Of a stretch of 64,000 nt of DNA, positions 46,385 through 54,289 are shown one piece after another. Numbering within the stretch: the stretch's first letter is position 1; each line of letters starts with the position of its first letter. Source of the DNA: Floridanema evergladense. GTDB lineage: Bacteria > Cyanobacteriota > Cyanobacteriia > Cyanobacteriales > Aerosakkonemataceae. A program made the translations under genes and the position numbers. Location: NCBI RefSeq assembly GCF_041929205.1, contig NZ_JBHFNT010000192.1, one strand, 5' to 3'. The notes beneath the pieces are model-generated. The model had not been told where the DNA came from. It did not search any database and saw nothing but the letters and a program-made list of their open reading frames with translations.

Positions 46385-47707
46385 TTATGAGGAAACTGCC
46401 AAACAAAAGTGAGAATTGTCTGTAATATTGCTAACTTTTGCTCTGCTATTTTTCACGGAACGGAGGTTAGATTTTTTTCCGGGTAATTTTTGACCATCCC
46501 AGTTACGATATTTCCAGGCGAGTTCCAAAAGCTCCATCCATTGCTTTTGGACTTGTTTGAGCGACCATTTTAAATCTTTGGCAATTTCTTCATCAAATTT
46601 GTTGACTTTTTTCAGTTGCAACAATTCCCGATGTTGGGGCGAAAGTTGATCTAAAAATTCTTGCCATTGTTGAGAAGACATTCCCAATTTTTGGTCTACA
46701 TCTGCGCCTAACCATTGATGAACTAATTTCCAGTGGGATGCACGGGCGAACTTATCTACATGATACTTAAAGCGTTGTTGTAGATAATCTCGTTCGCGGG
46801 GAGTTAAATTGAGAACCTGGTCAATATCTGGAGCAGAATAGTCTTGGAGTTTTAAGAGTAGGTAGTTTACACAGTCTGATTGATCTTGAGATTCCAGATA
46901 GTTTAACAGTTCTGTGATGATTCGATCGCGCAACATTCCCTCAGAAGGATCGACTGTTTCCGTCATAATTTGCGATCGAACCTGCTGCATCGCTGAAGCA
47001 GACCAAGCACTTTGTTGATCGTACTCTCCCTTGGGTGTTTCTACCGCTTGTTCAATATCTACAGAAGTTTCCACAGGTTGACGTTTGACAAAAGCCTGCA
47101 CTCGCAACACAATCAATTGTTGACTGGTGCCATTTGGCAAGGTAATGCGACGCTTAGCATAATTTTCTGTAAAAGCCAAATACTCTGCTAATTCTAGCTG
47201 CGTCCGGGGTTGAAAATTGGGTAACTCATACTCCCGACGAAAAGCATTAATAGAAGCAAAGTAAAACTCTTGTAAAAAGTCATCAATCAGATTTTTCCGC
47301 CCTTGAAAACCCAACTGAGATTGAGACGGTGCCACATAACGATAAATCATAGCCGTTAAACTGCTATGTAGTTCAATCCGTCCCTGTTTTGCGCCTAAGT
47401 GGTAGTAAGACAAGCATTTGTGTAATCTATTACGTCCCAAGATCAATTGCCAAGTGTAAACTTCTCCAGAAGTTTGGATGCGCGGACTTTTATGGCACAT
47501 CCGTTCTACCTCTGTAGAAATTCTTGTCGCTACTCCTAATACACTCTGGGACATTGAGCCAACTTTTTGGGAAAGTTCATCTAAGATTATTTCCTGTAAA
47601 CTTGGTTCATCTTTTTGGTATGAGAGATCCGGACAATTGGCGTTAACGGGAGTAGTTATATTTGGAATACTATTAGCTTGAAACTGCATGGTACTGCCCC
47701 TAAACAT
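46385..47707 (-). CDS. HetZ-family regulator (sigma-70-like helix-turn-helix)
   Basis: A 440-aa protein that I recognise as HetZ-like. It has a conserved N-terminal helical region (GRNRLHKCLSYYHLGAKQGR, 91-110) and a C-terminal DNA-binding-like region (LSPQHRELLQLKKVNKFDEE, 355-374, then IAKDLKWSLKQVQKQW, 375-390) resembling region 4 of sigma factors. HetZ acts early in heterocyst development in Anabaena. HetZ-related proteins also occur in non-heterocystous filamentous species, so the presence of the gene does not prove heterocysts. No patU neighbour is seen. A second ATG at 47689 has a better upstream AGGGG. Subgroup assignment (HetZ or a HetZ-related paralog) is open. Confidence 0.6.
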   Translation of the reverse strand: MFRGSTMQFQANSIPNITTPVNANCPDLSYQKDEPSLQEIILDELSQKVGSMSQSVLGVATRISTEVERMCHKSPRIQTSGEVYTWQLILGRNRLHKCLSYYHLGAKQGRIELHSSLTAMIYRYVAPSQSQLGFQGRKNLIDDFLQEFYFASINAFRREYELPNFQPRTQLELAEYLAFTENYAKRRITLPNGTSQQLIVLRVQAFVKRQPVETSVDIEQAVETPKGEYDQQSAWSASAMQQVRSQIMTETVDPSEGMLRDRIITELLNYLESQDQSDCVNYLLLKLQDYSAPDIDQVLNLTPRERDYLQQRFKYHVDKFARASHWKLVHQWLGADVDQKLGMSSQQWQEFLDQLSPQHRELLQLKKVNKFDEEIAKDLKWSLKQVQKQWMELLELAWKYRNWDGQKLPGKKSNLRSVKNSRAKVSNITDNSHFCLAVSS

Positions 47708-48302
47708 TCAAGTTACAAATTGCACTAACAGTTAAGAAAATTTACTTCAGGTGCGATCGCCCTTTCGGGTGATTTCACTTTTTGATCCGACTTAGATATT
47801 GACAGTAGGCACCAAGGATGAAAACTTTTACCGGGAACTTCTCTGTCAACTACACTCAACTAATCAGGTACTTTTTCGCTAATAAGTTTATCTTTGCTTT
47901 ACTTAAGGAAGAAAAATTTGAAGATTTTCCGAAGCAAATAGTTAACGATTACCTTAACCACTAGCGAGCGATCAATTTAATAAAATGTTGATTTCAGAGA
48001 GGTTAATTACCTAACAACAAACTCTAGTTATTGAATACTTATATATCAGGTAAGATAAATTGCTATAAGCCCAGCATTTACTACCTATTGATTTAGTATC
48101 CAATGTCTGGATTGTCTGGTTAAAATTCTTGTTTTATCTGGATTGCAGGAATTTTTAATTTGAAAATGCTGTGATTTTTTACAATGATTTAAATACAAAG
48201 GAACCAGAGAATATGTTTTTTTCTGCATATCTAGTAAAGTCTCAATATCTGTACTTTCACCTTATAAATATAGTTTCTTGCAAATTCAAAGATCTGTCGA
48301 TA
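47708..48302. other. Intergenic region upstream of the HetZ-family and STAND genes
   Basis: AT-rich, divergent promoter space (together with the array below it totals 714 bp). No ORF or RNA gene is supported. Confidence 0.45.
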
Positions 48303-48413
48303 AGGAAAAAGTAGGTAGTTTTTTTACCTCAGTTTAAGTAAGAAAAAAACAGAAAACCTCAGAAAAGCTCAGGGTGGATCAGGTAGAGGTAGGAAAAAGT
48401 CAGTAAAAGTCAG
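48303..48413 (+). promoter_or_regulatory. Degenerate 10-bp repeat array ending in -TCAG/-GTAG before the STAND gene
   Basis: Units ending in AG fall at 48332, 48342, 48352, 48362, 48372, 48382, 48392, 48403 and 48413, that is at 10-bp steps with one 11-bp step. Typical units are AAAACCTCAG, AAAAGCTCAG, GGTGGATCAG, GAAAAAGTCAG and TAAAAGTCAG. The array ends 8 bp before the ATG at 48422. The even helical spacing suggests a binding platform on one face of the DNA; that is inference, and a decayed tandem repeat is the alternative. Confidence 0.6.
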
Positions 48414-48421
48414 GTTATACT

Positions 48422-50935
48422 ATGAATGAACCAGTACTAAATAATCATAAATTGGCTCTCATGGATGTAGAAGCAGCACTAAAAATTGTCGATGAAGCAG
48501 TGTTTGCAAAGAAGAAAAGGCGTTTAAAGCACGTTGAAATAATAGTATTCAAAGGAGCTTGGTTACGGCAAAGTTATGCTGAGATTGCTAAAGAATCTGG
48601 CTACACCTTGACTTACATCAGACAAGATATTGGTTCTAAATTATGGAGACTGCTAACTGAAGTTTTGGCAGAACCAGTCAGTAAAATAAATCTTCAGGCA
48701 GCGGTGGAACGGGAGCGGGAACGGCAAAGACTAGCGAACTCAGACAAAACGACTGAAAAACCGACTGAAGAACCATCCCGTTCTATAGAGTTACAACCTG
48801 AATTAATCGTACCTGAACCTGAACCGAAAGCTTCTTTGAACCCCAATTTCATTGGACGACAGCGGGAAATTGCTGACTTAAATGCTTTTGTCCAACAAGG
48901 GGCGAAAATCATTTTGGTTTATGGTAAAGGTGGTGTAGGTAAGTCTTTGTTTTCGTGGAAATACTTCACCTCTCAACATTTTGACTTGAGGCTGGAAGTG
49001 TGGATGGCGAAAGAGACAGAGAAAATTACTAGTGCCAAAAGTATTGTTGAAGAATGGTTAAAGGGACACTTTCAGGAGGAACCTAGAGGAGATTTTGGCG
49101 TAACCTTGGAGTTATTGCGGCAAAAGCTACGTGACCCAAATCGGCGGGTAGGAGTTTTGATTGATAATTTGGAGCCAGCTTTAGATAGACATGGGAGATT
49201 AATTCCTGCCCATCGGGACTATGTAGAGTTATTCCGAGTGTTAGCCGATCCAGCCGGAAATTGTGTAACTTTAATTACTAGTAGGGAAAGACTTGGGGAG
49301 TCTGCTGTAACTTTTCAGGATTATCGATTAGAAGGGTTAGAGATATCGGATTGGAAAGAGTTTTTTAGGAATCGGCATATAGAGTCTCATTCCGGTGTGT
49401 TGCTGGCAATGCACCAAGCTTATGGTGGAAATGCTAAGGCGATGCACATCTTGAGTGGGGCGATCAAAACTGATTGGTCTGGTGATGTGGAAAGTTATTG
49501 GCAAGCAAATCAGAAGAATTTGTTAATTGAATCTGATTTACAAGATTTGGTTGTGAGTCAGTTTAAGCGGTTGCAGGAAGTTGATCCTGATGCTTATAAG
49601 TTGCTTTGCCGTTTGGGGTGTTTCCGCTATCAAGATGTACGTGCGGTACAGCGGGATGGGATGATGTGTTTGTTGTGGGATGTTCCAGATTCGCAAAGGA
49701 TTCGAGTGGTGAAGTCTTTGCGCGATCGATCTTTGGTAGACTTTCTCAAAGGAGAATATTGGTTACACCCTGTAATTCGTGCCGAAGCTAGAACGAGACT
49801 TAAAGCTAGTGAAGATTGGAAAACTGTCAACATAAAAGCTGCCGAATTTTGGACGCAGAGTGTAGAAACAGTAGATACTACAGAAGATGCGCTCAAAGCT
49901 TTGGAAGCTTATTATCATTATGTTGATATTGGAGAGTTTGAATTAGCTTGCCAAGTGCTTTTAAACGAAAGAAAGTATAAATTGAATTATCAAGGGGAAC
50001 CAGAAGCACTAACAGTTTATTTTGGTATATTGGGCTTAATTCAACATATTCTTTCTGTGAGTTTGGAAATTACAAATATACTTAAGCATGGTATTCCTTT
50101 AATCATGCTTTACGGTCATATTGGCGGACTTTACCATCAAATGGGTGATATTCAAACTGCGATCGCCTACTACCAAAAATGTAGTTTAATGGCAAAAGAA
50201 TATCTCGATTCTCAGCCCAAAGACAGTATCGACCCGCAAATCAAATATAAACTAGAAACTACTAGAATAGGAACTCTCTTTACAACTAGTTCTTGTATAG
50301 AAGCTCTCTGGGAAGTTGAAGCAGCAATTAAATCTTATGAGGAAGTAATTGCTTTAGCAGAAAATACAAATTGGCATATATATGCTATATTTTCTCAGTT
50401 TAGTATAGCTTTACTATATTCCCATAACAGTTCGGAAACTGAACAACAAAAAGCGTTGGAATTACTACATAAAAGTTACCAAGCTTATCAGCTACTTCCT
50501 GAAAGAATGCTGGGTACGTGGAGTAACGTCTACAGCTTTTTCTCTATGGGGATAGTCAATACTAATTTGGGGCGAAATGAACAAGCATTAACCATGTTCA
50601 ACCGTGCCTTAAATTATGCGGAAAATAGCAATTATGTGCGAGCTATTGGTCAAATTATCACTGGTTTAGCGATGGTGAGTCGCAATCAAGGTAAATATGA
50701 GGAGGCGATCGAATATCATAGTAGAGCGATCGGCATTTTGCAAAGAATCACCGCTAAAAAAGACCTAGCCGACGCTTACTACGAATTAGCACGAACCTAC
50801 CAAAAAATCGGTGAAATAGAAAAAAGTAACAGCAACTTCCAAGCCGCCATACAAATTTATGAAAAAATGGGCGCACCCAAACAAGTACAGAAAATCAAAA
50901 AAGCCATAGAAAACTTACCCGTAATATTCCATTGA
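48422..50935 (+). CDS. STAND-type NTPase: N-terminal HTH-like domain, NB-ARC, C-terminal TPR
   Basis: An 837-aa signal-transduction ATPase. Residues about 15-90 form a helical domain with an HTH look (LRQSYAEIAKESGYTLTYIR), common at the N-terminus of cyanobacterial NB-ARC proteins. A charged linker follows (95-138). The NB-ARC domain has Walker A GKGGVGKS (168-175), Walker B VLIDNLE (245-251) and the sensor TSRERL (286-291). A winged-helix-like region comes next, and TPR units fill about 560-830 (YHQMGDIQTAIAYYQKCSLM, GKYEEAIEYHSRAIGILQ). Family knowledge: an ATP-driven switch that oligomerises on ligand sensing by the TPRs; roles include transcription control and defence. The gene is solitary. 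A phased repeat array precedes the start. Confidence 0.88.
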   Translation: MNEPVLNNHKLALMDVEAALKIVDEAVFAKKKRRLKHVEIIVFKGAWLRQSYAEIAKESGYTLTYIRQDIGSKLWRLLTEVLAEPVSKINLQAAVERERERQRLANSDKTTEKPTEEPSRSIELQPELIVPEPEPKASLNPNFIGRQREIADLNAFVQQGAKIILVYGKGGVGKSLFSWKYFTSQHFDLRLEVWMAKETEKITSAKSIVEEWLKGHFQEEPRGDFGVTLELLRQKLRDPNRRVGVLIDNLEPALDRHGRLIPAHRDYVELFRVLADPAGNCVTLITSRERLGESAVTFQDYRLEGLEISDWKEFFRNRHIESHSGVLLAMHQAYGGNAKAMHILSGAIKTDWSGDVESYWQANQKNLLIESDLQDLVVSQFKRLQEVDPDAYKLLCRLGCFRYQDVRAVQRDGMMCLLWDVPDSQRIRVVKSLRDRSLVDFLKGEYWLHPVIRAEARTRLKASEDWKTVNIKAAEFWTQSVETVDTTEDALKALEAYYHYVDIGEFELACQVLLNERKYKLNYQGEPEALTVYFGILGLIQHILSVSLEITNILKHGIPLIMLYGHIGGLYHQMGDIQTAIAYYQKCSLMAKEYLDSQPKDSIDPQIKYKLETTRIGTLFTTSSCIEALWEVEAAIKSYEEVIALAENTNWHIYAIFSQFSIALLYSHNSSETEQQKALELLHKSYQAYQLLPERMLGTWSNVYSFFSMGIVNTNLGRNEQALTMFNRALNYAENSNYVRAIGQIITGLAMVSRNQGKYEEAIEYHSRAIGILQRITAKKDLADAYYELARTYQKIGEIEKSNSNFQAAIQIYEKMGAPKQVQKIKKAIENLPVIFH

Positions 50936-50943
50936 ACATCAAA

Positions 50944-50976
50944 AACCCGCCAGGAAAATTAATTTTATGGCGGGTT
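50944..50976 (-). terminator. Hairpin terminator after the RTX gene (minus strand)
   Basis: Stem AACCCGCCA/TGGCGGGTT with a 15-base AT-rich loop. On the minus strand it is followed by a T5 run, fitting termination of the gene ending at 51054. It also lies just after the STAND gene stop (50935) on the other strand. Confidence 0.7.
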
Positions 50977-51053
50977 AAAAACAAATAAAAAAACCTGAAA
51001 TCACAAACAGATTTTACTTGTAGATCAGTTTTTTCTACACCCTACAGTAACAA

Positions 51054-54000
51054 CTAAAACCCCGGAACTGTTAGGTTTACTTCCAATTGGAATCCAGCAT
51101 TATTCAAAGCTCCCACAGGTGTATTCTTAATCACAGCCAAGAACTCATTACTACCAGAAAGTTGGAGAATAGTATCATTTGCGTTAGCACCTGTACCTTG
51201 AGTCAATATAGCTAAAGTTTGCCCATTAATTTGGACAAATCTGGAATTAGGATTGCTTGGATTAATAACAACTTGAAGCGGTGTAGCAAAAGAATCAAGC
51301 GGTTCTGGTGGATTAAGATCCAACACAGGAACTAAAGCTAAAGCAATCTTATCTTCAGCTATATTAAAATCAGCAACTACATCAGCTGTAGCAACATTTT
51401 CTCCACCATCTAAACGAGCAAATACAAAAGTATCTGCACCTGAACCACCAGTTAGTAAATCTGCTCCTCTAGCACCTGCAATTCTGTCATTTCCTGGCCC
51501 ACCATTAATATTATTAGCCAATTCATTACCAAAAATTTCATCATTACCTTGAGAACCAACTAAGTTTTCAATTTTAGTTCCAAAAGCAATGCTGATAGTG
51601 TAAGCAGTAGTTCTGTAAACAATTGGAGGAAGAGGCTCTTCTTCGGTGCTATCAGGATTAGGTAAAGAATAAGTTGCTCCCGTAGGAGTAGGAGAAATAT
51701 AGTTAGGAGGATTTGCTCGTGGTAAGGCAGATTGCGCTGTATTCTGTCCTCCTTCATTCATATCAAAGTAATAGTCTAAGTTGCGAATCCGAAAATTTTC
51801 TGTGGGGAAAAAGGGAATCCATCCAGAAAAGTCCAAGGTATCAATACCACCTGCATCCCAAATAGTCCTTTTTTGTGGAAGACCTTGGTTACTAACCCTA
51901 TAAATTGTATTTCCACTATTCCAATCACTAGCTCCATAAAGATACTGTAATGCCCGAATGTCATCTGGCATCGGTGTAACTGCAAATGACCCACCACTGT
52001 AGTTATCTGTAAAGTTACCAGTCATTACAGTATTTGTGTTGTTATCTCTTGCCAGCGGAAGGGTTGGCTCAAAATCGGTATCTATTGTAGTAATATCCTT
52101 TTGTCGTTGTGGCTGTTCCAAACCCAAAGCAGCACCCATTAGAAAAAATAGGGCTTCGTAAGCTTCATTAGCTTGAACAGGAGTGTCTAGATTGATAATA
52201 AAAGGATCGCCTGGAATGTCTGGAGTATCTGGAAATAAATTAGCTGCCGCTTCAAATTCACGTACTTTTTGCGGATTCAAATGTACGTCACCAGGTAAAC
52301 CTGAACCAGCAAAATCTGTAGGTGCATAGGCATAGCCATAAGAATTAATACCATTAAGTGTTACTATTTGCGGGTTAGGCGATCCTTCAGAAAACATAAT
52401 TCTGATTCGACCTGCATTAGGTGGTCTGTCAGGAACTTCCTCCAACTTAATGCCCATGACTTTCCCGTACTCTTTCATCACTTCTCGAACTAAAGCTTTA
52501 ATTGCAGGAGTTACTTCACTGACACCTCTTTCAAGACCTTCATATAAAAAGGCGTTAGGGGTAGAAACAAAGCTGTAGGTGAGAGTTCCCCTAGTAGGAA
52601 TGTTTTGCCATTTAGCTGCATTTAAAAGCCATTGAGGTAAACCCCAGTCATCTGCAACACCTCTAAATCTTGTAGCAACTAAAGGCGCAATGGCGTTTGG
52701 TTGAAATACAATTGATGCTGGACGTGCTAAATTAAAACCAGTGGTTTGGAAATCCTGAAAGCCTTCTTCAAAGGTCAGATTTCTAGCAGCTAAATCAGGG
52801 TTATTAGCGATATAATAACCTGGATCGAACATTACAGAAGGACGGCGACCTTCTTTTATTCCATAATCGATAAAATGCCGAAATGCTTGTGCAGGTGTTA
52901 AATTTCGCAGATCGTAATTGTTATTCCTGTAATAATTCAGGTCAAAAAATTGAGAAAAAGGACGATTTTCTGCCAACCCAAATCTGAGGAAATGTTCGAT
53001 CGATCGGCTTTCGTTGCTTCTAAATCCAGCTGCAAGTAAGTCTGGGTTATTATTCACATAGAAACTGGCATCGAAGTAAGGTGAAAATTTGCGTCCTTCT
53101 TGTAAACCAGCATTTTGGAAATGTTGGATTAATTCTGCGTCCGTTAACGATGCTAAATCGGGGTTAGCTTTTTTGTAAAACTTCAAATCCAATAAATTGG
53201 ATAAAGCTACTCCGCTAGACAACCCAGAAAGTTGGAAGTTTTCAAACAAATCTCTGTTGCTGAGAGTTTGAAATCTGGAGTTAGTATTCCGATAGGAGTT
53301 TAAGTCAACAACTGATGAAAAGCGACGACCTTCATTTAACCCAAAAGTTTCCAAATGTTCAAGTAATTGTTTGTTATTCAGCGTTGCTAAATCTGGGTTG
53401 CTGGCGCGGTAAAAGTTCAAATCAACCAAAGAAGAAAAAGGTCGTCCTTGGAAAATCCCAACATTTTCTAAGTTAGTAAGTAACTGAGTGTTGTTGAGAT
53501 TTGCTAAGTCAGAATTGTTGCTTTTGTAGTAAGTTAGATCGACAAAAGGTGAAAATCTGCGACCTTGGGGTAGTCCGTTAATCAAAAATTGTTCGAGTAA
53601 TTGCCTGTTGTTTAGGGAGTTGGCAAGGTCGGAATTAGCGGCGCGAAAGAAAGTGATATCAAAGAAAGGAGAAAATTCTCGACTTTGTTCAATTCCTGTA
53701 GTTTGAACGTGAAAAAATGCTTGTTTGTTACTTAGTTGTGCTAAGTCGGGGTTAGCATAGCGATAAAAATCGGAGTCAAAAATTAGGGTGGATTTACGAC
53801 CTTCATTTGCGCCGGAATCACGAAAATGTACTAATAATTCTCTGTTACTTAATTGAGCTAAATCTGGATTGCTGGCGCGATAAACGTCTAAATCAAAGTA
53901 GGGAGAAAATTTCAAACCTGCGTCAATTCCCCGATTTAGAAAATCATCAACTAATTGCCTATTGCTAAGATTGGCTAAAGATGGATTACTAAGCTTGTAA

Positions 54001-54170
54001 AAATCGACATCAAAGTAGGGTGAAAAATTTCGCCCTTCTGTAAGTCCAACAGTTAAGAAATGTTGATACAATTCTCTGCTGCTTAAGGTAGTTAAATCTG
54101 AGTATCTTGCGCGATAGAAATTCTCGTCGTATAAGTCTGTTAAGCTTAATGGCAAATTTGCGGTAGCCAT
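51054..54170 (-). CDS. Secreted RTX protein with NPDLA repeats and a degenerate metalloprotease domain
   Basis: A 1038-aa paralog of the 54290-56719 product. Twelve repeats of about 36-45 aa (FDxxFYRxxNPDLAxLSNxQ and similar) fill about 10-490. A protease-like domain follows at about 515-790 with the same surrounding sequence as the paralog (ITYSFVSTPNAF-like strand, DNNTNTVMTGNF, PMPDDIRALQYLYG). The zinc motif is lost: at the aligned site it reads FLMGAALGLEQ (676-686), so His, Glu, His and His are Phe676, Leu677, Ala680 and Gln686. RTX calcium repeats (GNDEIFGNELANNINGG) at about 875-915 are near the C-terminus. There is no N-terminal signal; type I secretion is inferred from the RTX tail. 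The frame is intact throughout. Confidence 0.85.
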   Translation of the reverse strand: MATANLPLSLTDLYDENFYRARYSDLTTLSSRELYQHFLTVGLTEGRNFSPYFDVDFYKLSNPSLANLSNRQLVDDFLNRGIDAGLKFSPYFDLDVYRASNPDLAQLSNRELLVHFRDSGANEGRKSTLIFDSDFYRYANPDLAQLSNKQAFFHVQTTGIEQSREFSPFFDITFFRAANSDLANSLNNRQLLEQFLINGLPQGRRFSPFVDLTYYKSNNSDLANLNNTQLLTNLENVGIFQGRPFSSLVDLNFYRASNPDLATLNNKQLLEHLETFGLNEGRRFSSVVDLNSYRNTNSRFQTLSNRDLFENFQLSGLSSGVALSNLLDLKFYKKANPDLASLTDAELIQHFQNAGLQEGRKFSPYFDASFYVNNNPDLLAAGFRSNESRSIEHFLRFGLAENRPFSQFFDLNYYRNNNYDLRNLTPAQAFRHFIDYGIKEGRRPSVMFDPGYYIANNPDLAARNLTFEEGFQDFQTTGFNLARPASIVFQPNAIAPLVATRFRGVADDWGLPQWLLNAAKWQNIPTRGTLTYSFVSTPNAFLYEGLERGVSEVTPAIKALVREVMKEYGKVMGIKLEEVPDRPPNAGRIRIMFSEGSPNPQIVTLNGINSYGYAYAPTDFAGSGLPGDVHLNPQKVREFEAAANLFPDTPDIPGDPFIINLDTPVQANEAYEALFFLMGAALGLEQPQRQKDITTIDTDFEPTLPLARDNNTNTVMTGNFTDNYSGGSFAVTPMPDDIRALQYLYGASDWNSGNTIYRVSNQGLPQKRTIWDAGGIDTLDFSGWIPFFPTENFRIRNLDYYFDMNEGGQNTAQSALPRANPPNYISPTPTGATYSLPNPDSTEEEPLPPIVYRTTAYTISIAFGTKIENLVGSQGNDEIFGNELANNINGGPGNDRIAGARGADLLTGGSGADTFVFARLDGGENVATADVVADFNIAEDKIALALVPVLDLNPPEPLDSFATPLQVVINPSNPNSRFVQINGQTLAILTQGTGANANDTILQLSGSNEFLAVIKNTPVGALNNAGFQLEVNLTVPGF

Positions 54171-54289
54171 ATTTTGATTCCTTTAGGTAAATAGTGAATG
54201 AGTAGAAAGCGAAAGAACAAGTAAGCTGTTGATTTTTTCAGCCAAAAAATATAGCAATAAAGGATGAGACGCACCCAGAGTTTTCACTC

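Noticed and set aside
51054..54170. Loss of HExxH in the larger RTX protein explained as a frameshift or sequencing error
   Set aside because: The frame is open for 1038 codons and the aligned site differs by separate in-frame substitutions at all four positions with flanks conserved, which one or two errors cannot produce.
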